64,000 nucleotides of DNA, taken from contig CM055617.1 of assembly GCA_029379385.1 (NCBI GenBank), forward strand, positions 11,131,532-11,195,531, written 5' to 3'. A model generated the notes under the pieces. That model saw only the letters and a list, made by a program, of their open reading frames with translations, did not search any database and was not told the DNA's origin. Numbering within the stretch: the stretch's first letter is position 1; every line of letters begins with the position of its first letter. Both the position numbers and the translations under genes were made by a program. Source of the DNA: Quillaja saponaria. Taxonomy: Eukaryota > Streptophyta > Magnoliopsida > Fabales > Quillajaceae. Positions 12,674-23,890 of this stretch are shown here, in pieces.

Positions 12674-12955
12674 AATTAAGTGATTATTTTTTCAAATACT
12701 TACATACCTTTTAACCAGTTATTTTACAATTATTACCACATACTATATACAACTTATAATATAATTTAAAATTCAATTATAATCAGTCTAATTCTAAATT
12801 ATAATAAGATAATTTTAAATTAAATAAAACAAAATAGGTTCTAAGAGAAGACCTTTGATGGGCAAAGGTATCCCAATTCTCAATTTTCTCGTAGGCCAAT
12901 TAATTTGTTATGCAGTTGCAAATGATCACTTTTCATAGTTTAAGAAAAATTAGAC
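12674..12955. repeat. Dispersed copy of the repeat at 4066-4350
   Basis: This interval is collinear with 4066-4350. Shared blocks include AAGTGATTATTTT, TTTACAATTATTACCACATA, ATAATTTAAAATTCAATT, AGACCTTTGATGGGCA, CCAATTCTCAATTTTCT and AATTAATTTGTTATGCAGTT. The two copies are in the same orientation about 8.6 kb apart. The copy begins immediately after a possible transposon end (GAAGTG at 12668-12673). Confidence 0.8.
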
Positions 12956-13984
12956 AAAAACATTTTATTTTTTTTTAACCTTGGACCAAAGTTTTCTTTT
13001 TTGATAACATTGGATTTACATTAAACTAATTAAAATTCATACAAATTAATGCAGGAAGGTATTCTCCTGCTTGTGAATTCAAATGGAAAATATGGCTAAA
13101 AAGTGAAAAACATTATTTAAAGAAATAACAAATAAATTATATCGATATTTTGTTAACTAATTCACACAAACATTAGCTTCTCGAAATTATGTGTCTAAAT
13201 TTTATCTCTTGAAATATTGATAGCAAAACTCTGCACGTGGAGATCATCCACCCATGGGGTTGAAAGTCTGAATCTGTTTTATAATCAATTAAATATATAA
13301 CAAATAAAGCATCAGCTTCAATTTTAACTTAATATTTAAAAATTTGGCAAGCAAAAGTCTGCTCTTGAAGTCCCAATAACTCAAGTAGAGTTGTTGAACC
13401 TTGTCACAATTTTTTTATAGAAAATTTCAAAATTCAGTTCCCATTTTCATCTCACCTAAGATCTCCTGAACTGATTAGACATGGATATTGGGTTTCAGAG
13501 TAAGGATTTTGAATTTGGAGATTTAGAGTTAATTGAATAATTTCGGTTGTTAAACTTGTACTTTGTTTGGCTAATCGATTATGCTCTATGAAATTTTATT
13601 AATTTGTTGTGAAATTTAGAAGTTTGTTGGTTATTGATTTAGGGGTTTTGTGAGCTTGGGATTTCTTATGAAATTCTGTATGGTGAACTTGACAAAAATA
13701 TTTTTGCTTGAAATTGGGTGATTTTAGGTTGAATTTTTATTTATGGGTTAGGTTGATGATTGAATTAAAAATTTTGGGTTGAGATATTTGAAGTTTGGAA
13801 TTGATTTTAGATATTATGTGGTTAAGTAATTGTTAGGAAGGATTTAGTTGTAAATAGATTAAACTGTACGTCTGTACGTATGTAAGCTGATACATATTCA
13901 TAAATAAAGATGAATTTTGTAGATTTAATTGTGGGAAATGGAACTAAGTAGAATTAGAATTAAGGTGTTAGAAAACTTTAGAGA
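12956..13984. other. No gene recognised
   Basis: AT-rich DNA with no frame of note. A slightly GC-richer patch near 13220-13270 contains CTGCACGTGGAGATCATCCA. It resembles dispersed repeat text, but I cannot assign it to a family. Confidence 0.5.
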
Positions 13985-14720
13985 TTGAGTTGTTAGTATA
14001 AATGGTTAGTTGGGGGCTTAATTTAACCAATGGAGGTTCTAAGTTTTGGTTATGAATTTAGAACTTTAAATGAAACTTATTAAGTTCTTTGATAACGGAA
14101 AAGTGAGAAATATAGTGTTGGTTAGGACTTTTAAGCTAACTAGTTTAGTGATAAAATTAGATTTGCTACAATTAATTAGAGGCATGCAAATTGGTATATA
14201 GGTTTCAGCTTTGGATTGTAAAAGTGTAGGATTGGTTTGTTAATTGAAAACCAAATGAAATGAATTTTGGAAATTTAGAATCCGTGCTTTAATTGAAACT
14301 TTGTTTTTGATAATGATAAGTAAGGATTATATGGTTCGTTAGGACTTTAGGTTTAGAGATGGAAATATGTTGGTCTATCAATAAAATTAGATTGCTACAA
14401 ATGTAGGAGCATGCATAAATTGGTCTAGGTTTGAGTTTTGGATTGTAAAAGCCTAATGTAGAATTAAAACAAAATTTTTTAGGTGAAAACCAAATGAAAC
14501 GAGTTTGGAAGTTTAGAATTTGTGCTTTAATTGAAACCTAGTTTATTTGAACCTTAATTGTTTGATAATGGTAAAGTGAGGATAATAGGGTTCGTTAAAA
14601 CTTTAGACTAGAGATAAAATTACGTGAGTTTAGTAATTGGTCTAGATGCAAGTTTTGGATTGTATAAGACTAGTGTTGGATTAGAACTTGATTTGTTAGG
14701 TAACAAGCCAATGAGTTACA
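13985..14720. repeat. Degenerate tandem array, unit about 220-255 bp, about three copies
   Basis: The word TTGATAACGG/TTGATAATGA/TTGATAATGG recurs at 14089, 14307 and 14562. GGATTGTA recurs at 14213, 14440 and 14657. Each unit also carries GAAAACCAAATGAAA, GTGCTTTAATTGAAAC and a (G)GTTCGTTAGGACTTT-like word. Non-coding. It lies upstream of a relict CACTA transposase-associated domain and could be subterminal or intronic repeat of that element. Confidence 0.75.
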
Positions 14721-15116
14721 CCAAATTTATTGGAAAAGTGCAGCTCATTTTATTTGAAACTCCACGTTGGAAAATGTTGTACACATTAATTAATTTATAA
14801 ATATTCTAGTAATTTATTTTCGATGAAACCTACATCATGAATGCATCACCATAAAAATCTTATAATCTCATTCAAGTATTGTTAGGTGAAATGAATTCAT
14901 ATGTTAACGTTCATTTAATTATGGACAAATATTGAATTCATTTATTTTTTATCCTTGACAGTGTCCAAATTAGATAGTTTAAGAATGTGAAACCTCATTT
15001 CACACTGTGAGATGCTAAACTTTTCATTCATTTGTTTGAAATTTTGATGGTTGTATTTTGATGGTTGTCATTCTTCTATATTCTCCAGGGTGCATACATA
15101 CTCACGGTGTTATCTT

Positions 15117-15300
15117 GTCTACATTGTGCACTTAGGAGACCACAAGAAAATATTATCAAAATTTACACAAAATGAATTGAAGAGATTTAATTAGCATCTC
15201 AGCAGACAATTTTATTATGTCTACGTCGTGCACTTAGAAGACCATAGGAAAAGTTGTCAAAATTTACACAAAATGAATTGAAGAGATTTAATTAGCATCT
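15117..15300. repeat. Tandem duplication, unit 102 bp, two copies
   Basis: Copies start with GTCTAC at 15117 and 15219. Each runs through GTGCACTTAG, then a long shared block containing AAAATTTACACAAAATGAA, TTGAAGAGATTTAATTAG and CATCTC. Only a few substitutions separate the copies, so this is one of the younger duplications here. Confidence 0.9.
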
Positions 15301-15357
15301 CACTGGAATGGATGTGTTGCTTTCTTGAATGGATAGGATCTTACCATTAAGAAGGAG

Positions 15358-15727
15358 TTGAAGGTATTAGACAACATGCATAAATCACTCTTATATAAGG
15401 ATATGATTTGGGTATTTGCCATTAATTGTTCATTTGTTTTAGAACAAAAATGCTATCCCAATCGTAGTTGGATGTTAAATAGGAAGGATTCTCAAGATTT
15501 TGTAATGGATAGTTTTAAGAACGAGGTTGAAGAGTTCATTTTATTTGTCATGGGAAATCCAAGAATTACAGTGGGTGCAGATGGATTGTTGTGTTGTGCA
15601 TGAGCCGTTTGCAAAAACAACAAAGGGTTTAGTTCATTTGAGTTTTCATGGCATTTTGTACAATAAGGGGTTTATGGCAGGGTATTTAAATTGGACGTTG
15701 CATGGTGAAGACTTTTACCTAGATTAG
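15358..15727 (+). pseudogene. CACTA (En/Spm) transposase-associated domain relict
   Basis: Two overlapping frames together resemble the N-terminal transposase-associated domain of plant CACTA proteins. The first (to 15603) has RSWMLNR followed by EVEEFILFVM, where the family reads a basic SWM word then a hydrophobic F-I-x-F segment. The second (about 15527-15727) gives SFHGILYNKGFMAGY, then WTLHGED, matching the closing HL-x-x-GF...Y-x-x-W-x-x-HGE pattern. A frameshift near 15560-15600 and loss of the CPC-x-x-C cysteines show it is dead. No catalytic transposase frame follows downstream. Confidence 0.65.
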
Positions 15728-16548
15728 GGTTCTAGTGCGACGAATACTGACCTTTCTTCCAAACATGTGAATCCCCATGTAGACATGGCAATTGATGGGA
15801 AAAACTCTAGGGATTTTCATGTAATTTAACCATAACAAAATACGGAAATAGGATGCAGGTACCAAAGTAAATAAAAGGAACATATGAAAAAAAAAAAAAA
15901 AAAAACTCACTTTTTGATAAGTAGATCAAATATTTAAGAATCTTAAATCAAGAAAAATACTATTAGGAATCACAATTTGATCAATTGTGATTAGGTGATA
16001 TGTTCAATTTGTGTAGATAATTTTTTTTTTTTTCTAAATTTTGTATATGACATTGGATATATATCTTATTATATGTTCAGTTAAGATTTAAACATGTTTT
16101 CTTTTAATGACTCTAAGTTGATTAAACTTATCCGTGGATAGTCTATTTTTAATTAGATTAAAAAATTAATTAATTAATATTTACAAAAATTCATCTAAAC
16201 ACACCTACTTGTTAAATAAAATAATAATAAATTGCTAAAACTTCAAATCAGATCATAATTTTACATTTCAAATCTAATCAAGTAAAGTCAAATCAATATC
16301 TAAACTAACCCATTGCCATTCTTATGAAATATTTCAATATTTATATTAATCTAACCTATTTTTTTGTAGGTTTTATTTCAAGCCTTTTTACCTTCACAAA
16401 ATATAACTAATGGGCTGGGCCTCAAAATTAATTGGATCGGCCTTACAAAATTGATTGAAAACCTAGCTTGAATAGCCTCCCAGCGGACAAAGCTTTCCCT
16501 TCCTCTGCTCGAAGGTTTGTTTATGGTGCAGAACCCTGAAGTTTCTCC
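15728..16548. other. Intergenic DNA upstream of the F-box gene
   Basis: Contains a poly(A) run near 15887-15904 and AT-rich filler. From about 16420 base composition becomes less AT-rich. It then reads like a transcribed leader, consistent with the promoter and first exon of the F-box gene lying here. Confidence 0.45.
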
Positions 16549-16616
16549 ATGGGAAGGAAGAGAGAAAGAGAACTGAATCAAGAACTCAGGTCAAAAGGAT
16601 TCAACATCCCCACCCA
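16549..16616 (+). other. Possible first coding exon of the F-box/LRR gene
   Basis: An ATG at 16549 opens 22 codons rich in Lys, Arg and Glu (MGRKRERELNQELRSKGFN...). It meets a GTAATT donor at 16617. Splicing to an acceptor CAG at 17220-17222 would join it in frame with the ATG at 17224, giving a protein of about 534 residues. Without splicing a TAA follows at once. The frame agreement could be chance (one in three), and the donor is not perfect. The segment may equally be 5' leader with a short upstream frame. Confidence 0.4.
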
Positions 16617-17223
16617 GTAATTGTTTCTTTCTTTTCTTGGATTTGGGTCAATTTGTTGAGTTAGGGTTTCGGTGAAATTTTGGAATTTTAATTTCTGGTT
16701 AATGATTTTTCAATTCTTTCCAGTTTCTCTTAAGTTTTGTCTTTATCAATTGAAATTCAACTCAACTTTGTTGTCGTAATGTTGTTTGTTTCCTTATGGA
16801 ATCTTGATTGGTACTATGGAATGTTGAAATACTCAATAGATTTCAAATTTGGTTGTTAACTATTGAATCATATGTATTGATAACTTGAACTCTACTAATT
16901 GTGTAGTTTTGTTTAAAAGTAATGCGAATTCATAGAATATAAGTGATAAATTCCCTGAAGTGATTGATAAGTGTACTAACTTTGATTTATTATTTGTGCG
17001 AGAAAACAGTGTGCAAATCAATTTTTTTCTATTTCCTTTTAGGCTCATCTACATTGTATATGGTACATATCTCTTTACATGTGATACTTGTACACTAAGT
17101 TAGTATTGTATTTTTGCATCAATTGTACTCCTGTATTTTGACTTACTTCCTTCCCTAGCTGTCTAAATCTTAATACCTTACAAACCCTAATCTTTTTTCT
17201 TGTTTCTCTCTAACTTCAACAGC

Positions 17224-18759
17224 ATGAGGACAAGTAAGAGGATAAGTAAGAGGATAAGTAAGAGGACAAGTAAGAGGACAGGTGAGAACTGGCGGAGCTG
17301 TCCTGCTCTGCTCTTCCCTCAGGATTGCTGGGAACGAATATTTAATCTATTTGATTCCTATCATGACCTGAAAGATCTTTCCTTGGTGTGTAAGGACTTC
17401 CTTTCTATTACCAATAGAGCTCGACGAACCTTGAGAGTTCTTGATAGAGATATGATCCCACTGTTTCCAAAATTGCTTTCGAGGTTTCGAGATCTGAAAG
17501 CGATAGATCTTGAGGAAATCGATGGGGATGAACTCGATGACCTTCTCCATCAAATAGCTAATTCCGGATTGAAGAATCTGCAAGAGCTTGATATTTCATC
17601 CAATAAATATAACAAAAAATGCCTCCCAATAGCTGCTTTGAGACATCTAGGATCAAACACGAAAAGCTTGAAGGTTTTCAAGTGTACTCACTTGAATACT
17701 TTGGGTGATGAAGATCTGTTTGCCATAGCGGATTCGATGCCTGAGTTGGAAGAATTGTGTATCAGTACTTATTATGCCAACAACGTACACAATGCCGGTA
17801 TGGAAGCCATTTCACAAAAGCTTAAGAAGCTTAGGCGGATAGATATGTCTATTCATAGGAGTATTACCGAAAAATCTCTTATTGCTAACTTCTCTGATTT
17901 CTCCTTAGAGAAACTCTCAATTATCTCTTGCTTCACTCCCGAGCATCATGATGCCATTATCTATATTTTGGAGAATTTTAAAGATTTAATATCTCTCAAA
18001 GTAGGAGGAAATGAGTTTCAAGTTGGATGCAGGACTAATTTTAAATTCCCTATTGAATCCGTTGCTTTCACAAGATCATTACAAGAACTGGAATTTTACG
18101 ATATGAATGTCTCAGGCCTCCTTTGTTCTTCCATTGCACAAGCAAGTCTACCTTTGCGTAAGATTGCATTCTCAAAGTGCTACATTGACTCATTTGCTGT
18201 ATTTCTTTCCCTAGTGGCTGCATACCCATTTTTAGAAAGTTTAAAGCTCAAGGAAAATTGTTTTCTCAGTGAAACTAATTTTCCTAAAATAGAGTCTCTG
18301 ACTGATAGGCAGATGAATGATTTATCTCAACATCTCAGTAATTTGAGATACTTCAGTCTTACTTGTTGTGGGAGAGGCCAAGACCGGATCACAAGTTCAA
18401 CCTTATACTACCTCGCGAAGAACTGTCCATTGCTTACAGTTTTGGTGATGAGAAAGACGAGTTTAGGATCAAATAAAGACCGCTTTATTAGAAATTTTAG
18501 TGTGGAAAATGCAGTGAACAATAGGCACATTCAATTCCTGAATCTGTCTATGAACAAGTTTCTCAAGGATGAATCACTAGAAAAGCTGACGCTTATTTGC
18601 CGAAATCTGAAATTTCTTCATGTTGCTGGTTGTCCCCAACTCACAGAAGGTGGAATTAGAAAAGTCAAGAATTATTCATCCAACAGAAAAATCTTAAACC
18701 ATTGGTTTAAGAATGTGGAGCTGACTTATCAGGGGCATATTCATCCTGTTGTGATCTAA
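17224..18759 (+). CDS. F-box / leucine-rich-repeat protein
   Basis: Encodes 511 residues from the first in-frame ATG of this exon. F-box/LRR proteins are substrate receptors of SCF (SKP1-CUL1-F-box) ubiquitin ligases. The F-box binds the SKP1/ASK adaptor and the LRRs choose the target. The F-box is at about residues 26-70 (FPQDCWERIFNLF, then LSLVCKDF). From about 80 onward degenerate LRRs of the cysteine-containing type follow, with words such as LKNLQELDISSN, MPELEELCIS, CPLLTVLVM, IQFLNLSMNKF and LKFLHVAGCPQLTEGGI near the C-terminus. The N-terminus is unusual: four Ser-Lys-Arg repeats encoded by a 12-bp minisatellite. A short upstream exon (16549-16616) may add 23 residues. The frame is intact to a normal TAA, so it is probably functional. 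The subfamily and substrate are not recognisable. Confidence 0.88.
   Translation: MRTSKRISKRISKRTSKRTGENWRSCPALLFPQDCWERIFNLFDSYHDLKDLSLVCKDFLSITNRARRTLRVLDRDMIPLFPKLLSRFRDLKAIDLEEIDGDELDDLLHQIANSGLKNLQELDISSNKYNKKCLPIAALRHLGSNTKSLKVFKCTHLNTLGDEDLFAIADSMPELEELCISTYYANNVHNAGMEAISQKLKKLRRIDMSIHRSITEKSLIANFSDFSLEKLSIISCFTPEHHDAIIYILENFKDLISLKVGGNEFQVGCRTNFKFPIESVAFTRSLQELEFYDMNVSGLLCSSIAQASLPLRKIAFSKCYIDSFAVFLSLVAAYPFLESLKLKENCFLSETNFPKIESLTDRQMNDLSQHLSNLRYFSLTCCGRGQDRITSSTLYYLAKNCPLLTVLVMRKTSLGSNKDRFIRNFSVENAVNNRHIQFLNLSMNKFLKDESLEKLTLICRNLKFLHVAGCPQLTEGGIRKVKNYSSNRKILNHWFKNVELTYQGHIHPVVI
17230..17277 (+). repeat. 12-bp in-frame minisatellite in the F-box gene
   Basis: Four tandem copies of A(C/T)A-AGT-AAG-AGG encode repeated (Thr/Ile)-Ser-Lys-Arg. 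A fifth, altered copy (ACAGGTGAG) follows. The 12-bp period preserves frame whatever the copy number, so length variants would be tolerated. The encoded basic tail precedes the F-box and might act as a nuclear localisation signal, which is inference. Confidence 0.95.
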
Positions 18760-19261
18760 TCTACCTGTCTCTGCTAGCTGCATTTTCATTTTTTCCAGTA
18801 CATAGCTACTAAAAAAATTTCAGCTATAAAAGTTTCTATACCTTTTAGCTGGGCTCTGCTAGCTAGTTTTGTTGTGTTTGATGTTATTAATCCGAGTGCA
18901 GTAACTGAATAAGTTTTCAGCATAAATTTTGTTTTCTACTGACAACATTTGTTTATCTATACAAACAATATGCGTAGCATATGCTAAAATTGAAAATACC
19001 TTTCTGTGAGGACTTGTTACTTGCGAACTCATAGAATTTTGGAGGTCAATACCCCTTGGCCAAAAGGGCTAGAACTAATACTCCCTATAGTAGTTATAAA
19101 GATGATTGCTTAGAACTTGTAATTTTCTACCTTCTTTAGAACTTCCTCCACAACACAAAAGTTTGTGGTCATTCTAGAACTAACATCAATATCACCTTAA
19201 TGAAATTAGTTAATACTCATAAAAATCAATGATCATGTCGTCAAAAATTGAATCATAATTA
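18760..19261. other. 3' flank of the F-box gene
   Basis: Likely 3' UTR and terminator region. T-rich sequence follows the stop, with a CTGCTAGCT word repeated near 18770 and 18856. No canonical AATAAA stands out. No gene seen. Confidence 0.4.
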
Positions 19262-19885
19262 TGGCTAGGGTACGGGAATTAAGACTAGGGTTAGGGTATC
19301 GTAAATAAGGTTAAGGTTAGGGTATCGTAACTAGGATTAGGATATAATAATTAGGGTCATGGTATCGTAACTAGGGTTAGGTAAAATAATTATGGTTATG
19401 AAATTGTAACTAGGGTTTGGGTATCGTAAATAGAGTTAAGGCATCGTAATTAGGGTTAGTGTACCATAACTAGAGTTAGAGTATTGTAATTAGGGTTAGA
19501 GTACTATAATTAAGGTTAGGATACCTTAATTGAGGTATCATAATTTGTGCTAGGGTTGGGATAATGAAATTAGGATTAGGGTACCGTAATTAGGTTTAAG
19601 ATTAAGGGTACTGTAACTAGGATTAGGATACATATTTAGGGTTTGGGTACTATAACTTGGGTTATGGTACTTTAACTAGGGTTAGGATATTGTAACTTGG
19701 GTTAAGTTTAGGTATTGTAACTATGGTTAGGGTATCATAAATAGGTTACCATAATTAGGGTTAGGGGATCATAACTAGATTACCCTAATTAAGGTTAGAG
19801 TATCATAATTAGTGTTAGTGTATTATAATTAGGATTAAGGTTTCGTAATTAGAGTTGGTGTTAGAGTATCGTAATTATGGTTAGT
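19262..19885. repeat. Degenerate telomere-like minisatellite
   Basis: About 620 bp made of roughly 20-bp units of the form TAGGGTTAGGGTATCGTAA, with many variants (GTACCGTAATTAGG, GGTATCATAACTAGG and so on). The GGGTTAG core resembles telomeric repeats, but the unit is not the plant TTTAGGG and is interspersed with a TATCGTAA/TACCGTAA spacer. It is an interstitial satellite rather than a telomere. G is strongly biased to this strand. Confidence 0.9.
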
Positions 19886-20126
19886 TTTTTTTTATTTTGG
19901 GTCCTAACTCATTTCATATTAATAAATCTATAATTCGTCAATAACTATATATCAATATTAGTTAAGATTGTAGTTTTTTTTTACTATATTGTGTTTATTC
20001 TTTTTCCATCTTTAGAATATTTAAAAATATATATATTATGAATTAAACATTTTATTAAATTGATCTATTTGTTTAATGTAATTAGTGTGAAATATTATTT
20101 CTTATTATGCACATCAATTATTGATA

Positions 20127-20160
<34 letters not shown>

Positions 20161-23100
20161 ATGAGCACGATTTACGTAAAATGAGTGTGTCACATAACTA
20201 GTTACATAAAAGGTACTTATCATTTGTGATAGATATAATTGTTGTTAACAAGTATAGGAATGAATAGTGTACAACATTGCCTAAAGTTCGCAATATTATA
20301 GTTTTTTCTAGCATCATAGAGCAAAAATTCTCAGCCTTGTTTTTTTGAGGTAGAATAACTTGTGAAGACTAAAAACACCAAATACTCTAGTCTCCTACTA
20401 CATCTAATGACTTATCTATATTATTCTAAAATCAAGAAAACCCTTATGGCCCCTATTTTATAATAGTATAAATTAAAATAAAATTAATTAAAAATAAATA
20501 AATAAAAGTTTTTTTTCTTTCCTAATAACTATCTATTACCCCAATCACTCACATACCAATGACTACTCTTTTCTATTTTTTCTCTTAAAAACTATTCATA
20601 TTATTTTTATTCACACACTAATTCTATTTTTTTTTTCGTTTAAATAAGAATAAAAAACTTCAAATAATAATTTTATAACTTTTTAGAAAAGTCATTAAGC
20701 ATGTGCATAAGTATAGCATGTCCCTATGGCTAGTATATATATGGCTTAGTGGTGGAATCTTTTGCTTTCTTAAAATATCTCTTATGAAAATTTATATACT
20801 TGTTTTTAATTCAACTTCTAAATCCTTGATTTTACATAAATAATCTTTTAATAGTAATATGATTGCTTTTTTAAATCTTCTCTATCTTAATAATAATATA
20901 ATTGTAATTATTTTTTTATATTAATAAATTTTTAATAATAAAGAACTCTAACAATAATTAAATTCTTTATATTTAACAAGTTGTTTATAATTTAACATTA
21001 AATTAAATTCTTAATCTCATTTTTTATTCATAGAATTGTAATTTTTTTCATTTATGTTAATAAATTTTAACAATAATTACATTTTATATATTTAATAATT
21101 TATTTAGAACTTAGCACATATTAAATTCTGCATCTCATTTGCTTTATCATATAAAGTTTTTTAGTATCCCATATGTGTTGTTCTAAATTCTTTAAGAGTA
21201 TGATTATACTTGATTAACATCTCGATTATGTAAGGGTTTTTTTTTATGGTACTGAAGTTAACTTAGTTATTAGATTGTAATTATTGTTATATTTATTTTA
21301 TGTTAATAAGTTTTTAATAGTAATTAAATTGAATCAACTACATAGTTTAAATCTAATTGACTTTGTGGTTATGCTTTTTTTTTTTTCCTGATATTTCACT
21401 AGAGCTATATTTAACTAATCCATAAGTATAATTAACTAAAATGAATTGAGTAAAAAGAAAATATCAATTAGAATCTTGATAAATACCATTACTCTGATTT
21501 TTTTTTTTTTTTTTGGTCATTATAGATTAAAATCGTTTATGCTTGTACACTTGAAATTTTGTAAAATAAATTAATATCACTAAATTGCAACGTGCGTGAC
21601 ATATAAACTAGTGTGTATATATATATATACACGAAATATAGATGTAAGTTATTGATGTCCACTTTTTGACGTTGACAAAAAATTTAGTAGTCAATTTTAA
21701 TAACAACATTAAAATGGATATTGATATTTTAATAAAATTATTGAAAGACCCAAAAACCCAAATTCATAGCACGTGTCCCAGTAAAAGTCTATCTCCTCCC
21801 TCTTTGGCCACCATGGAAGAAAAATAAGAGATCATCATCCTTGTACTAGATTATTATGGTGCGGTGGCCAATTTATTACGTTATTTTGATGATGTATTAA
21901 TCGAACGTGTTCCACCATGTGAAAATATTACTGCCAACGCTATGACACAGTTAGCTTCTGGATGGAATGAACAATTATATAAAAGAACTTCTACACAGTT
22001 AGCGTCAGTCAACCAAATGTTATGAGCATTACGTTAACACTAAAACAAATTATATTTTTTGCGTTTGCCTGACTCAGATAAGGATTTTGCAGATGCATAT
22101 AGTATCTACAAGAATAACCAGATGCAGTTAGCATTATCTGCATCTGCGCAGATGCAATATGCTTTTTTGCATTTGTCAGCTGCAGTGCAGATGTCGATAA
22201 ATAGACACAATAGTATATGCGTCAATGAGACATATTCAAAAAATGCAAACTCAAATAATTGATGATTATCTACGACTACAAATTACAGCCGCAGAGAATT
22301 AAAAGGCAGACTTGGAAATATTTATTTAATTTTTTAATTTATTCCTGTAAATATATGTTAAGAATATATTTTATATTTAAAATCAAATTTTTATATAAAT
22401 AAAATATTATTTTACAAAAAATTATCCTAACAATATTTACAAAATATCAAATAGTACTTCGATCTAAAACCATCTACTAATCATAACTTTTTTGTCATCT
22501 CAACCTTACTCACATTCTCTAACTAAGGTGTGAAGGACCTGATGTAAGATGTGCAACTTGAAATAATTAAAATAAATATATTATAAGTTATACTTAATAT
22601 GATACATTTATAACTACGAAGCTTGCTAGGATCATCTAATAAATCACCATAAAAAATAAAAAAAAAAGTTGAGCCTTAGTAGTAAGAATAGTAGAAACTG
22701 GTTTTGCATTATGTAAAGTGAACTTAGTGAGTAAATTAGATTTGCATATAGCAAATATGTCAAATATGTGTTTAGTACGTAGATTGTAAAAGTCAATTTA
22801 GATATGTAATTATCATTAAAGGCATGCATATAACAATGTTATTTAGTTTATATATTGCATAAGTTATTTTAATATTTTAATCTTATTAAACTTTAAATAT
22901 GTAATTACCATTAAGGGCATGCATAATAATGATATTTGGTTTACATATTGCATAAGTTATTTTGATAATTTAATCTTATTTAGTTATTGATAAAATATTT
23001 TTTATACGTATGAACTTCTGAAAGAATTAAGTTAGAGAGAACTGTTAATATTGGACAATTCTAGTGTCACATGTAATCTGAAAAGTCAAAAACTCATCTA

Positions 23101-23619
23101 CAGCTATTCTATAGCTACTTTTGTCCATTCGAGAATTTCTCCAATTTAGAGCATTTACCATTGAGCCAATCACAATCTTTTGAGAAACCAAACATTTCCA
23201 ATCCACATATTGGATTTCTCAATTGGCAATCAAATTTTAAAATATGTATACTAAACAGACTCTTAATCAAGATAGCTGAAGTTTAAATTTTTCTTGAATA
23301 TTTTCAATTAAAAAGATATACACGTCGAGAGAGAAAAATTTGATTTAATTGGTGTTAGATATCATCAACTTTTATGGCTTAATGCACACTATTTGCATGT
23401 ATATATATATTCGTCATGATTTGTGATATGAATTATATGTTTATTGATTTAAGTACTATCATTTTATGCATAGGTTTAACTATGTTGACAGGACATTTTG
23501 TAATGTGCACATATTACATAAGAACTAGAGACATGAAAAGAAGCTGCATAAGCTACTTTGGGTTTTAGAGAAAGAAAATAAATGCATAAGCTGCTTTTGG
23601 TGATGAGAAAGAAAAAGAG
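19886..23619. other. AT-rich intergenic DNA with microsatellites, no gene
   Basis: Very AT-rich. A (TA)n tract occupies about 20129-20158 and another short one about 21617-21629. Several poly(T) runs occur. The patch at 21750-22310 is less AT-rich, with a G-box-like CACGTG at 21771 and repeated GCAGATGCA words at 22080-22170. It holds a 67-codon frame that I do not believe is a gene. Two related 100-bp stretches, with (G)GCATGCATA, occur near 22820 and 22918. Confidence 0.5.
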
Positions 23620-23890
23620 ACCCATGAATGCGAGCACCCGTTTTTTAAATGGTCCTTATACAAGGACAAACCTATTGTAAATGGCGGGACTAAGGCCACA
23701 CAAGATTCCTGTAAATAAGTGTACTCGTTTGCAAATAATCTCTATGAAACATAAAAATCTTTGTAGAGAAGGTAGACACCTAACCATGCAAGGTGCCCGT
23801 GAATGTGAGCACCCAGTTGTAAATGGTTTCTAAGTGAGGTCAAGACCTATTTAGACGGCAGGACAAACACCCTATTATGTAAGGTGCCAC
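23620..23890. repeat. Partial tandem repeat interrupted by the LTR insertion
   Basis: The word GAATG(C/T)GAGCACCC followed by TGTAAATGG-like text occurs near 23626 and 23812. It recurs as GAATGAGAGCATCC beyond the LTR at about 28119. Each is followed by a GTGAGGTCAA or similar block. The array was therefore split by the insertion at 23891-28110. Confidence 0.65.

Noticed and set aside
19262..19885. True telomere or interstitial TTTAGGG array
   Set aside because: The unit is about 20 bp with a non-telomeric spacer, so only the GGGTTAG core is telomere-like.
22059..22262. 67-codon frame with repeated Gln, Met and Ala
   Set aside because: The apparent order comes from repeated GCAGATGCA words. 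There is no family, splice context or ATG in a favourable position.
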